Positions 48,949-58,691 of a stretch of 64,000 nucleotides of DNA are shown one piece after another. The translations under genes and the position numbers were made by a program. Numbering within the stretch: position 1 is the first letter of the stretch; every line of letters begins with the position of its first letter. The stretch comes from Phallus indusiatus. Taxonomy: Eukaryota > Basidiomycota > Agaricomycetes > Phallales > Phallaceae. The notes beneath the pieces are model-generated. The model saw only the letters and a program-made list of their open reading frames with translations. It was not told the origin of the DNA and made no database searches. Where the stretch lies: positions 682,001 to 746,000 of the forward strand of contig JAQFWX010000009.1 of the NCBI GenBank assembly GCA_027605045.1, read 5' to 3'.

Positions 48949-50259
48949 ATGGACTCTTCTCCTCCACCCTCTGCACCCCCACTCGTCACCCTCAACGATG
49001 TGGCGACTATTATTATGCGGCAATTCGCGGAAATGGATGCCCGCATGGCCAGACAGGAATCCCAGGCCTCACAGATGATTGAGGTGCTGCAGAGCATCCG
49101 AGACGCGGCTAGAGCTGCTCCAACCCAAAACCCCCCTGTGGTCGACGTGTCCTCGTCTGGACAACCACCGGCTCCTGAGCATCAAGCCAGTTCACGCTCT
49201 TCCCGAAATACCCGGCCTGCTGTACCTCCTTCGTTCGACGGAGATCGCTCCAAGGGTCGTGCTTTCTGGAACACCGTCGAGTTTTACATGAGTATATGCA
49301 GTCGCGACTTCGAGACTGATGAACTCAAGATCGGCTGGGCGATGTCGTACATGAATGAAGGCCGCGCCCTTACCTTCAGCGAATCTATGCTGAAAAGGTA
49401 TCAAAGAGGAGAGAAGCCTTTCGCCGACTGGAACGCCTTTCGGGAACGGTTCAAGACGGATTTCTTTCCACAATCCGAGCAAGAAGACGCCATCAACACC
49501 CTCTATTCCAACCGCTACATCCAAGGCAACAGGACTGTAGAAGAGTATGTAGACGCCTTCCGTGTGCTCATTGAGCATGCTGGCTTTACGGAAGGTCTCG
49601 CCATTAACACGTACTTTCGTAATGGTCTAGACCCGGTAATTGCGTCTCTGGTAGCGACGATGAAGGACCGACCCGCGCTTCATGACTACGAGGGCTGGAT
49701 CAGGCAAGCACGCATGTTTGACATGGACAGGCGTTCCAACGAGGCTTTCACCGCTGCTCGCCGTCGACTCATAGGCTCTGGAACGACTCAGACAAATCCC
49801 GCGATAGTCTCCATTAACCGACCTCGTCCCACCCCTTTAACGTCGTACCAGATTCCCCAGATCCAGAGGAGGCCCCTTGCCCCTTCCTATCAGGCTCCTG
49901 CCTACCCCCCTCCCAGACCTATACCCCAGGTCATGCCCGCACCGCCCCCTAGACCTGCGGCTTCTGTTCCTGCACCTCAGGTTAGACATGACCCGATGGA
50001 CGTTGATGCTGCCCGTCGACGCGTAGGCCCAGAATCAACCAGGTGTCATCGCTGTGGAGCAACAGGCCACTGGGCTCGCGAATGCCCTCGCGCATATGAC
50101 ATTCGGTATCTTCAACCTAATGAATTGGACGACAATATCGCACACCTGTTGGCTCAGAAAGACGCGTTAGAAGCCCAGGCACGCGGCGACTCTGCTCTGA
50201 CCCAGGGTGAGACTGTAGCTGCAACAGAGGTAGAGGATTTTCAAAACGGCGACGAGTGA
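48949..50259 (+). CDS. gag: Gag (capsid/nucleocapsid) polyprotein
   Basis: 436 residues starting at the ATG at 48949. Forms the virus-like particle that packages element RNA. The retrotransposon Gag core spans about residues 85-260 (FDGDRSKGRAFWNTVEFYM, FRERFKTDFFPQSEQEDAI, RYIQGNRTVEEYVDAFRVL). A Pro-rich stretch leads to one CCHC zinc knuckle, CHRCGATGHWARECP, near residues 364-378. Pol begins in the -1 frame and overlaps the last 49 nt (50211-50259). Confidence 0.93.
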   Translation: MDSSPPPSAPPLVTLNDVATIIMRQFAEMDARMARQESQASQMIEVLQSIRDAARAAPTQNPPVVDVSSSGQPPAPEHQASSRSSRNTRPAVPPSFDGDRSKGRAFWNTVEFYMSICSRDFETDELKIGWAMSYMNEGRALTFSESMLKRYQRGEKPFADWNAFRERFKTDFFPQSEQEDAINTLYSNRYIQGNRTVEEYVDAFRVLIEHAGFTEGLAINTYFRNGLDPVIASLVATMKDRPALHDYEGWIRQARMFDMDRRSNEAFTAARRRLIGSGTTQTNPAIVSINRPRPTPLTSYQIPQIQRRPLAPSYQAPAYPPPRPIPQVMPAPPPRPAASVPAPQVRHDPMDVDAARRRVGPESTRCHRCGATGHWARECPRAYDIRYLQPNELDDNIAHLLAQKDALEAQARGDSALTQGETVAATEVEDFQNGDE

Positions 50260-53200
50260 CAGATGCACCCTCGTTGCCGACATCTAATAGATTCGACATT
50301 TTGTACATAGATCGCGAACAAAATGACATTTCTGATTCGAATCTAACTACCCCTGCTGCATCCCCTGATAAACCCAAGGAACCGCCTCCACCTGCTACAC
50401 GCTCTGTTTCCATTCCATGTATGCTGTCGCCTTCTCAACGTCGCGCATTGCCAAGCGAATACCGACTTGCAGCTACCGCTGGTACGCAGAAGCTGGAGAT
50501 CCCGGTAGAACTACAGAGTGTTGACACTGGAGCCCTGCTGCACAGCAAGGCCATGCTGGACACTGGGGCTAGCGGTATGTTCCTCGATCGCGACTTTGTC
50601 GACAAACATCGGCTTCCCTCCGTACGTCTTGCAAAACCAATTCCCGTGTTTAATGTCGACGGTACGCCCAACCATGCTGGCTCTATCACCCACGTCGTCG
50701 ACCTGGTTGTTCGCTTTCGGGATCACTCTGAACGCACCTTGTTCGCCGTTACCTCGCTCAAGTATCCCGTCTTGTTTGGACTGCCGTGGTTCAAGGCCCA
50801 CAATCCCATCATAGATTACACGACTGGCCAAGTAGAATTTATGCGCTGCAGCCCTAGTTGCCGATCCTGCGCTCCACGCTGGCCAGCGGGTAAGCTCTCT
50901 AAACGTGCGTTCCAACAGATCCGACGCGCACCTCTACCAGAGCTCGACAACACTGAAGCCGATGACCCCGACATACCAGACCTGGTCGACGTCGAGTCTG
51001 AAATTGAGGAAGGTGATCGACTGTTCGCGATATCAATGTTGCCCGACGAGCCCGACACTTACCGCATATATGCCACCGAGACCATCTCTCAACGACTGGC
51101 CCAGGCCCATGCCAACAACACGGACGCACCAACTCCTAAGGGTTTTCGGGATATCGTGCCAGAGATGTTCCACGACTTTGCCGATATTTTCTCAAAGGAG
51201 TCGTTCGACTCGTTGCCGCAGTCGAAGAAGTGGGATCACCCAATAGAGCTTGTGCCAGGTTCTGAACCCAAGTCGTGCAAGATCTACCCGTTGTCGCCCA
51301 ACGAGCAAGCCGAGTTAGATGCGTTTCTGGAAGAAAACCTCGCGTCTGGACGAATCCGGCCTTCCAAGTCACCAATGGCGTCCCCGGTCTTCTTCATCAA
51401 GAAGAAGGATGGTTCTCTCCGTCTCATCCAAGATTATCGCGCGCTGAATGCTATGACGATTAAGAACCGCTACCCGCTGCCTCTGATCTCAGAGCTCATC
51501 AACAAGCTGCAAGGTGCCCGGTACTTCACCAAGCTAGACGTGCGCTGGGGCTACAACAATGTGCGGATAAAGGAAGGAGACGAGTGGAAGGCTGCTTTCC
51601 GCACCAATCGCGGCCTTTTCGAGCCTCTGGTAATGTTCTTTGGTCTCACTAACAGCCCTGCGACCTTTCAGACGATGATGAACGAGATCTTCGAGGACAT
51701 GATCTCGGAAGGTGTCGTTGCCGTCTACATCGACGACATTCTCATCTACACTCAGAGTCGGGAACAGCATGACCAGGTCACCCGACGCGTTCTCGAACGT
51801 CTTCGTGAGCACAAGCTTTATCTCAAGGCAGAGAAATGTGAGTTTTGTCGGACCAAGATCGAGTACCTAGGCGTCGTCATTTCCGAGAACACAGTTGAGA
51901 TGGATCCCGCGAAAGTCTCGGGTGTCAGAGACTGGCCTATCCCGAGGAACGTCACTGAGGTTCAGTCCTTCCTGGGTTTCGCCAACTTTTATCGTCGGTT
52001 TATCAAGGACTTTGCACGTATTGCCAATCCCATGTTCGGGTTAACCAAGAAAGACACTCCCTTCGTCTGGTCCGACACCTGTCAGCATGCCTTCGATACT
52101 CTGAAGTCATCAATTACCTCTGCCCCTATCCTCCTCATTCCCAACCCTGCTAATCCTTACAGAGTCGAGGCAGATAGTTCCGACTTTGCAACAGGTGCGG
52201 TTCTCTCACAGTTGTCGAACGATGACGGTAAATGGCACCCAGTCGCATTCTTCTCGAAGGCCCTCAGCCCTGTTGAACGCAATTATGAGATCCACGACAA
52301 GGAGATGCTCGCTATCATACGATCTTTGGAGGAATGGCGACACTTCCTCGAAGGCGCGTCTCACCCTATCGACATACGGACTGATCACAAGAATCTCGAG
52401 TATTTCATGTCCGCGCGTAACCTCAATCGTCGTCAAGCCAGATGGTCAGTATATCTCTCACGATTCGACTTTACTCTGCAGCATATACCGGGTAAGTTGA
52501 TGGGTAAACCTGATGGCCTGTCCCGTCGGTCAGACCATGGCTCGGGAAAGGATGACAATCGTGGCGTCACTCTAATCCGACCCGAAATGTTTGCAATCAA
52601 TGCTCTGCAAACATTCCGTCTTAAAGGGGAGGAGGAGGACCTGCTACGCCAGATTCGCAAGGCAAATCGGGAAGGCAAGGTCGAAGACAGTGTTTCCAAA
52701 GCCGTTGCAACACTTCGTGCACTGGGCGGTCGTTCAGCTCACTCGTCGGAATGGTTTGAAGACCAGGACCTCCTCTATTATCGCGGCAAGGTTTACGTGC
52801 CAAACGTCGACGAGTTGCGTCGGAAAATCCTCTCCAGACACCACGACACCAAACTCGGTGGTCACCCGGGTCGTTTCAAGACTCTCGAGCTCGTTTCGCG
52901 CACCTTCTGGTGGCCAGGTGTCTCTAGGTATGTCCAACGCTATGTAGAGGCCTGCGACATGTGTCTACGTACGAAACCGTCTCGTCATGCTCCCTATGGA
53001 CTTCTCCGACCCACAGAGGTGCCAAGTCGACCTTGGGAACACATCTCGGTCGACTTCATCGTGGAGCTGCCAGAATCTAACGGTTTCGACGCGATCCTCT
53101 CTGTCGTCGACTCTCTCACCAAACGGGTTCATTTCGTGCCGACATTTACGACACTTGACGCGACAGGTCTGGCCCGTCTGTACCTCCAACATGTCTGGAA

Positions 53201-54200
53201 GCTCCATGGTCTCCCCATGAAGGTGATCTCTGACAGAGGCCCCCAGTTTGCGTCCCGCTTCACGCAGGAGCTTTCTAGGCTCCTTGGCATATGGCTTGCA
53301 CCCTCTACGGCATATCATCCTCAAACCGATGGTCAGACAGAACGCGTCAATGCAGAAGTTGAGCAGTATCTTCGACTTTTCACCTCGGAGCGACAGGACG
53401 ACTGGGACCAGCTGCTGCCCATGGCTGAGTTCGCATACAACAACCATGTACACTCAGCCACGCGTTCGACACCTTTTGAACTCGACACTGGACGACATCC
53501 TCGCATGGGATTCGAACCGCTGGTTGCCGACTCGAAGATCGAATCTGTCAACGAGTTCAAGACACGTATGGAGTCGACAATAGAGGAAGCCAAGGCCGCT
53601 ATAGCCAGGTCGAAGGACGAGATGGCCAAGTACTACGATCGGAAACATGTCCCGGCACCTGAATACAAGGTTGGCGATAGTGTATATCTCGATTTGAGCG
53701 ACATTCGTACCACCAGGCCCTCCGCCAAGTTATCGCATCGGTACTTGGGGCCTTTTCCGATAGTCAGCAAGGTCGGGTCGCACGCATACAAGCTGCGTTT
53801 ACCACTGTCGATGTCAAGACTTCACCCAGTGTTCCATGTCGGGAAGTTACGTCCCAAGGTTGAAGATACAATCCCGGGTCGTCGCGTCAAGGCTCCCCCA
53901 CCTCCGGAGGTCAGAGATGACGGTGAGCACTACGTCGTGGAACGGATTTTGGACAGTCGTGTGTTCCGGAGACGACTCGAATATAAAGTGCGTTGGGAAG
54001 GCTATGGTCCCGAGCATGATCAGTGGGAACCCGAGTCGAATATTGCAGCCCCAGATCTCATTAGGCAGTTCCACCGTGAACACCCGAGTGCGCCGCGCTC
54101 GATAAATGGTCTCCTTTTCCATCGTCGCCCTCGGTTCGATTTCTCCAAGTTGCAAGCATCATTAGTCGAGGCTACAGGCGTCGGGGCGCCGCCTCGTTGA
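50211..54200 (+). CDS. pol: Pol polyprotein (protease, RT, RNase H, integrase, chromodomain)
   Basis: Open in the -1 frame relative to gag from 50211, with no ATG at the junction (first start-like codon GTG at 50256). It is probably made by frameshifting or reinitiation; I see no standard slippery heptamer. Counting from 50256, 1314 residues. Aspartic protease DTGASG is near 101-106. Reverse transcriptase has the YIDDILIY catalytic Asp pair near 491-498, then RNase H (VEADSSDFATGAVLSQ). Integrase zinc finger: HHDTKLGGHPG...CDMC. Integrase core: SVDFIVELP, VISDRGPQFAS, QTERVNAEVEQYL. The C-terminal chromodomain is YVVERILDSRVFRRRLEYKV then RWEGYGPEHDQWEPE, which probably steers insertion to marked chromatin. 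No stops or gaps. Confidence 0.94.
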   Translation, partial: DCSCNRGRGFSKRRRVTDAPSLPTSNRFDILYIDREQNDISDSNLTTPAASPDKPKEPPPPATRSVSIPCMLSPSQRRALPSEYRLAATAGTQKLEIPVELQSVDTGALLHSKAMLDTGASGMFLDRDFVDKHRLPSVRLAKPIPVFNVDGTPNHAGSITHVVDLVVRFRDHSERTLFAVTSLKYPVLFGLPWFKAHNPIIDYTTGQVEFMRCSPSCRSCAPRWPAGKLSKRAFQQIRRAPLPELDNTEADDPDIPDLVDVESEIEEGDRLFAISMLPDEPDTYRIYATETISQRLAQAHANNTDAPTPKGFRDIVPEMFHDFADIFSKESFDSLPQSKKWDHPIELVPGSEPKSCKIYPLSPNEQAELDAFLEENLASGRIRPSKSPMASPVFFIKKKDGSLRLIQDYRALNAMTIKNRYPLPLISELINKLQGARYFTKLDVRWGYNNVRIKEGDEWKAAFRTNRGLFEPLVMFFGLTNSPATFQTMMNEIFEDMISEGVVAVYIDDILIYTQSREQHDQVTRRVLERLREHKLYLKAEKCEFCRTKIEYLGVVISENTVEMDPAKVSGVRDWPIPRNVTEVQSFLGFANFYRRFIKDFARIANPMFGLTKKDTPFVWSDTCQHAFDTLKSSITSAPILLIPNPANPYRVEADSSDFATGAVLSQLSNDDGKWHPVAFFSKALSPVERNYEIHDKEMLAIIRSLEEWRHFLEGASHPIDIRTDHKNLEYFMSARNLNRRQARWSVYLSRFDFTLQHIPGKLMGKPDGLSRRSDHGSGKDDNRGVTLIRPEMFAINALQTFRLKGEEEDLLRQIRKANREGKVEDSVSKAVATLRALGGRSAHSSEWFEDQDLLYYRGKVYVPNVDELRRKILSRHHDTKLGGHPGRFKTLELVSRTFWWPGVSRYVQRYVEACDMCLRTKPSRHAPYGLLRPTEVPSRPWEHISVDFIVELPESNGFDAILSVVDSLTKRVHFVPTFTTLDATGLARLYLQHVWKLHGLPMKVISDRGPQFASRFTQELSRLLGIWLAPSTAYHPQTDGQTERVNAEVEQYLRLFTSERQDDWDQLLPMAEFAYNNHVHSATRSTPFELDTGRHPRMGFEPLVADSKIESVNEFKTRMESTIEEAKAAIARSKDEMAKYYDRKHVPAPEYKVGDSVYLDLSDIRTTRPSAKLSHRYLGPFPIVSKVGSHAYKLRLPLSMSRLHPVFHVGKLRPKVEDTIPGRRVKAPPPPEVRDDGEHYVVERILDSRVFRRRLEYKVRWEGYGPEHDQWEPESNIAAPDLIRQFHREHPSAPRSINGLLFHRRPRFDFSKLQASLVEATGVGAPPR

Positions 54201-54211
54201 AGGGGGGGTGG
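54199..54211 (+). other. Polypurine tract of the chromovirus
   Basis: GAAGGGGGGGTGG lies directly before the TG of the 3' LTR and would prime plus-strand DNA synthesis. Confidence 0.75.
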
Positions 54212-54609
54212 TGTCAGGGTACGCTACCGCGTCCCCTCATTTTTCCTTGTTTATTATCATCGGTATATATCTATTTCTACCTTATTTATATTTCCCGTGC
54301 ATTACCTCTACCTTCCGTTTATTCTCTCCGTCCATATTTCACCTTCTCTACTCGCGTGCGTTGCGCGCTCGTACACGGCGTGATGCCCGTGACATCACGT
54401 CGCTTAGGCTCGGCTTGGGCGCCTGGCACTTAGCTGTGCCAGGGCCGCACGCCGCGTCGTCGTTTTATGTATATAGTAGCTGTACCTAGAGTGAGGGTCC
54501 CTAAGCTTGTTCTCTTAGGATCCCCTCCCTCTAGGTGAGTAGTTAGTATTCTCCTTAATATATTATCTTAGGATCCCCTCCCTCTAGTGTGAGCTGAGTA
54601 GCCCTAACA
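54212..54609 (+). repeat. 3' LTR (LTR-A), inversion breakpoint
   Basis: TGTCAGGG...CCCTAACA, 398 bp. The upstream two-thirds match the LTR at 59,453 almost exactly. The end, TAGTATTCTCCTTAATATAT and beyond, is instead identical to the LTR at 63,510. The right flank CTTCT is the complement of AGAAG beside that same LTR. Confidence 0.92.
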
Positions 54610-54721
54610 CTTCTTGGCTCATCGCTACAGAACTCGAAAATGCTAGCGAACTAGTCGAAGACTTTCACAGAAAATATCCGGATAAACCAGGTCCTAATTG
54701 GAATGTCATAAGCCGTACATA
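54610..54721 (+). pseudogene. C-terminal end of a second chromodomain pol (right half)
   Basis: Reads ELENASELVEDFHRKYPDKP-GPNWNVISRT then stop. This is the tail of a Tf2-like chromodomain Pol. The missing left half (YLVKWLDYDGTDEESS) is on the minus strand at 63,906-64,000; both sit beside an LTR of the chromovirus family and share the 5-bp target site CTTCT/AGAAG. Confidence 0.8.
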
Positions 54722-54989
54722 ATTGGTATGATACATTATGGTATTGATTGTTTGCTCTCCAACGCTCGTTCTTTCACCGTTTTCATGATTTTAACTTCGT
54801 TTCTTTTCTTTCTCCCTTTTTCTCTCACGGAGTATCTTTTTTTCACTATGCTTTGCATTTTCCGTTATTACGCGTTAAAATTAAAAAGAAAACAAAATTA
54901 CATTATATTTGTACAGCCTTTTTTGGCTAAGTTCTACAAACGGTCAATCTACATACAAACTATTAGCTAGATTCTGTCCTTTTTTTACA

Positions 54990-55340
54990 CTACTCCTGTC
55001 CGCTAAACTTGCGGATTATGTTCTTCTCCTCTTCCCTCTTTCTCTTCTCCTCCGCTTCACGCGCCTTCCTTTCCTCCTCCTCTTTCTGTTTCCTCATTTT
55101 TTCCGCCGCCAATGCAGATCGTTTCTCCTCGTACTCTTTCTCGTACTTCTTCTGGAGCATCTCAACGATCTCCAGGTCCGCGTCGTCCTCGACGTTTCGA
55201 ACGCGTGCTTGGACCTCTTCTTGATCCGGCAAAGTATATAGCCGCTTATTCTTCAGCGCCCATTGTACCCGTTCCTCGAAAGTTTGTGGGACGTCGTTCA
55301 ACACGCTGGGATCGATCGTGAAATCGCGGGAGGGAGACAT
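54990..55340 (-). CDS. Small coiled-coil protein, antisense within a retroelement 3' region
   Basis: 116 residues starting MSPSRDFTIDPSVLNDVPQT at the ATG at 55340. The N-terminal part looks folded (FEERVQWALKNKRLYTLPDQ, EEVQARVRNVEDDADLEIVE). From about residue 65 it is a highly charged Glu/Lys/Arg helix, probably coiled coil. It sits between a pol stop (54,721) and the purine tract and LTR of the 867-bp family (55,636). If these belong to one element, this is an antisense accessory gene of that element. It could instead be a host gene fragment. No known family recognised. Confidence 0.5.
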   Translation of the reverse strand: MSPSRDFTIDPSVLNDVPQTFEERVQWALKNKRLYTLPDQEEVQARVRNVEDDADLEIVEMLQKKYEKEYEEKRSALAAEKMRKQKEEEERKAREAEEKRKREEEKNIIRKFSGQE

Positions 55341-55635
55341 GGATAGATTAAAGACAAAAGTCGCTGCAGATAAGAGGTTTATGCTGGGTTGTGGTCGTGA
55401 AAAAGAGAAGACCGCACTTTTTTCACCAAGTGCGTTTCAGGTTGTCACGATATGTCACAGTCACTTGTGACCGATAACTCGCGTCTCGCGTAACGCGTCA
55501 CTTATCTAAATTTATCACGCGTCAACACACGTGATCACAACACTTCTATTCGTCACGTGTTCAAACTCACGTGATCACTCATTTAACTCGGATATACGTA
55601 ATGGACTCGGGGGCTCGTCCCTAAAGAGGGGATAC
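55341..55635 (+). other. Region before the 867-bp LTR, with a purine tract
   Basis: Contains several CACGTG-type palindromes (TCACGTGTTC, ACACGTGATCA, CTCACGTGATCAC) and ends with AAAGAGGGGATAC immediately before TGTCATG. That looks like a plus-strand priming tract, making the adjacent LTR a 3' LTR. Confidence 0.45.
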
Positions 55636-56502
55636 TGTCATGATCCGATTCATGACATCACTTCCGGTAACGTTACGTAATCCATATCCGATCATTTACC
55701 GTTTATCTCCGTAATCTTATCTCGCTTATGTCACTCACGATATGACCTTCGCGTTCAGTCATCTCAATTTACCTCGCAACTCGAATAGAGACGTACCCGT
55801 CTCTCTTAACTCCTGGAACACCCGCGGAAAAGCCCTTTCTAGAATATTCCACGCACGTTCCGGTTATGAGATCATAGATGACGAATGTAGGTCCATGTAT
55901 GCACAGCTCTTATCCCTGCACACCTCATGTTCATCACATGAGACATCATACCCTGCATATATTGATGTAACTTACGAATCTCACGACTTGTTTGTATTTC
56001 TCTAGTTCGGAATCTATTTCGAACTGAGCTAGAATTATTTATCTGACGTGTATATAAACCCTAGCATACACGTAGATAGTTCTTCAGACTTAATATCGAA
56101 CGTAGTTCGATATCTCTATAACAACTCTCCTTCTCTATTCTATTCATCATTGAACGTCGAGATCGTTCCTCGAGACTTGCAGCGACGGAAGCCATCCGTC
56201 GTTGCCGAGAGTTACATCTTGAAGCTTTCTTCATTATTGTCGAGCTTGATATCATTCAATACGAGATACAGCTCGCGGCTCTCGAAGCTCGGAACGCACA
56301 CATCAGGAACGTCCTTGACGAACTCGACGCTCGTGACGAACGTCAGGGCAAATCCTGAAGAAGACTGTCGTGGCACAATCTCTTATAGATTGAGGCCAAG
56401 TCCTGACTATCGTCAACCAACGGTGACGGTTAACAGTGTTATATTCAGCGACTAAAGTATATTATAGTATCTATAACCGTTCCCGGATATCGGTACTTGA
56501 CA
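55636..56502 (+). repeat. Long LTR family, copy 1 (probable 3' LTR)
   Basis: TGTCATGATCC...GTACTTGACA, 867 bp. An inverted copy lies at 61,106-61,971. Preceded by a purine tract; the right flank CTTAG lies inside a chromovirus LTR fragment. A TATA-like GTATATAAACC is present near 56,049. Confidence 0.85.
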
Positions 56503-56597
56503 CTTAGGATCCCCTCCCTCTAGGTGAGTAGTATAGTTATCCTCCAATATATTACTTAGGATCCCCTCCCTCTAGTGTGAGCTGAGTAGCCCTAACA
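56503..56597 (+). repeat. Truncated chromovirus LTR end
   Basis: Last 95 bp of the 397-bp LTR family, beginning at the first CTTAGGATCCCC copy and ending CCCTAACA. Its spacer (TAGTATAGTTATCCTCC) is closest to the 5' LTR at 48,389. The rest was removed or separated when the long-LTR element inserted. Confidence 0.85.
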
Positions 56598-57291
56598 GTA
56601 TGGGGGCATGAGGAACGTTGACTGGGTAAGGGACTTTTACCTTCTTGAGTGCCACAACCTCTCCTCGATATATCGATGGTGTTCGGACGCCAGATTACTT
56701 ATCCCCGATGTCTTTGGACTGCCGCACTCCATATTCACATTGTTGGTCATGCCTCAGAACTGCAACGGTTTACGTCAATGCATCACTTCCTCGAAGGATC
56801 CCGACGAGGCTGTGTCCCATTTTTTGACATTTCTTCGAAACCTCGAGTGTTGTGGATATATAGAATCTACCTCACTAAACTACTTATGTGAGGGCCTAAT
56901 GGATCTTTTTGTGTTTGAGACGCCTGTCACTCTGGCCGAAGGCTCTGATGGACTCGCTCTGTTCACCGTTCTCCATAACTCGTTCGTGCTGACGCTACTA
57001 GGAAAATTCTTAATTGGCAAATCGAACAAACGTTTAAAGCTTGACCGGTCAAACACACATAAACTCCACGAAATTATGATTTCAAAGGCGAATTCCGAAC
57101 AAAATGCAGACCTTCAAAGAATCGCACGCAAGTTTAGGCAACGTTTTGCCTCTCGACACCAACCGAGCACTGAAACAACAAACCCCGATCCTGAAGAGTA
57201 TGGACAGCCCCAGGATCTCGACGAAAACGAGGTTCGACCAGTCTCACATCTACGTATTGTTCATACAAGCTCATACATATCTATAGCATGA
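56598..57291 (+). pseudogene. C-terminal fragment of a DUF6535 paralogue, interrupted by an LTR
   Basis: Encodes WVRDFYLLECHNLSSIYRWC, IFTLLVMPQNC, SKDPDEAVSHFLTFLRN and RIARKFRQRF, aligning with the C-terminal quarter of the intact protein at 41,595-44,858 (MPQNCKDLYRC, NDPDEAVSRFLTFLQN). The N-terminal domain and membrane helices are missing because LTR sequence replaces them. The remaining frame is open, so loss was fairly recent. Confidence 0.85.
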
Positions 57292-57436
57292 AAATAACAC
57301 GGTATTCCATCGGATGAAAAGAATGCTCACTGTATGTCACAAGGAATAGAACATCAAAGTGAGTCGATAATCATGATGATGATACCTACAATGCCAATGA
57401 GAACACACTAAATGAAACATTATTCAACAGGATAAT

Positions 57437-58066
57437 TGTAATGTATTTGCTCTGGTTCAAGGTATAGGCACCTTGTACTGTTGCAAATAAGAGAGCTGTT
57501 TAGGGGGAACCTAGTCTAGCAACAAAGGTCTTGTTATTGAGGGTGAGACAGAGCTTGCTGCTGCTGTTGTAAGACTTGAGCTGGCTGCTACTGATAGTCT
57601 TGAGGTAGAGATAGAAAAGAGAAAGAAATAGAAAAGAGAAAGACCAATTTAATTGGTAAGCACTATGGTGCACTAGTATAGATGATAAGGCAGATTCCTA
57701 TTTACAAGAGAAATCAGCCCCTATTTATACACTTTGGGGCTGCTACAAATAAAGCAAAATATTAGTAATTAAAAGATAAGGAATTACTTAGAAAGGAAAT
57801 TAATTAGTAAAGGTGGAGTAATAAAAATTATAGTGAAACATTATTAGTGAGACAGAAAAATAAAAGTACCTGGAACTGAGTCATATGACTGTTCCTAGAA
57901 AATAAACAAATAGAGATACACAAATACAAGCAAGAGCTCAAAAAAGAATAGTAAAAAACTGACATAATGTGGGCTTTTGTTGTTTATATGCTGTTTTTGG
58001 ATTTAGTGGCTGTGCCTTTTGACTTGTTTTTGCTGAGCTGGGTAAAAGTGCCCTAGATACATGACA
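57437..58066. repeat. Solo LTR of another family with perfect target duplication
   Basis: 630 bp from TGTAATGTATTTGC to CTAGATACATGACA, with inverted ends (TGTMATGTAT). It is flanked on both sides by ATAAT (57432-57436 and 58067-58071). AT-rich, with TATTTATA and AATAAA motifs. No internal genes. Orientation uncertain. Confidence 0.85.
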
Positions 58067-58278
58067 ATAATATAAGATATTGTGTGCTTTAGTACCGTAG
58101 TCCTGTTGAGGACGAGAACGACTTACGAGGCGAACATGGGAATAGACGCCGTTTACCTGTGCTGCACAGCCCAGCGCAACAAGCTAAATTGTGGTCAATA
58201 AAACTCGAATCTCGATATATGCGTGTGCCACGGACGAAGAAAGCATTGGAAATTCGCTACGAGACGATTCCGTGTTAC
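58067..58278. other. Host DNA between two LTRs
   Basis: About 210 bp with no recognised coding content. Confidence 0.4.
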
Positions 58279-58691
58279 TGTTAGGGCTACTCAGCTCAGG
58301 CTAGAGGGAGGGGATCCTAAGAGAATATATTGGAAGGGAAACTAACTACTCACCTAGAGGGAGGGGATCCTAAGAGAACAAGCTTAGGGACCCTCACTCT
58401 AGGTACAACGACTATATACATAAAACGACTATATACATAAAACGACGACGCGGCGTGCGGCCCTGACACAGCTAAGTGCCAGGCGCCCAAGCCGAACCTA
58501 AGCGACGTGATGTCACGGGCATCACGCCGGGTACGAGCGCGCAACGCGCGCGAGTAGAGAAAGTGAAACAGAGACAGAACAAGGAAACGGAGAGTAAAGG
58601 TAAAATATGGAAATGATAAATAAAATAGAAACGGGGCGATGCCGATGATAATAAATAAGAAAATGAGAGACGGCGGTAGCGTACCCTGACA
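58279..58691 (-). repeat. 3' LTR of the second (scrambled) chromovirus copy
   Basis: 413 bp on the minus strand, TGTCAGGG...CCCTAACA. Longer than its relatives because a 17-bp unit, CGACTATATACATAAAA, is present twice near 58,408-58,441, doubling the TATA-like segment. Confidence 0.9.

Larger units (their letters stand above)
48389..54609 (+). mobile_element. Ty3/gypsy chromovirus LTR retrotransposon with uninterrupted gag and pol
   Basis: Has 397-398 bp LTRs (TGTCAGGG...CCCTAACA), a gag, a pol with chromodomain, a purine tract (AAGGGGGGGTGG) just before the 3' LTR, and a self-complementary primer site. All domains read without stops. However, the two LTRs differ at many positions (clearly several percent) and the flanks (GAAAT left, CTTCT right) are not a target duplication. 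The element as seen is therefore a recombinant of at least two insertions, not a simple recent copy. Confidence 0.93.

Noticed and set aside
54208..54489. Open frames of about 90-120 codons within LTRs (also at 48,379, 58,350, 59,428, 63,630)
   Set aside because: They recur only because the LTR recurs, differ between copies by frame-changing gaps, and lie in U3/R regions.
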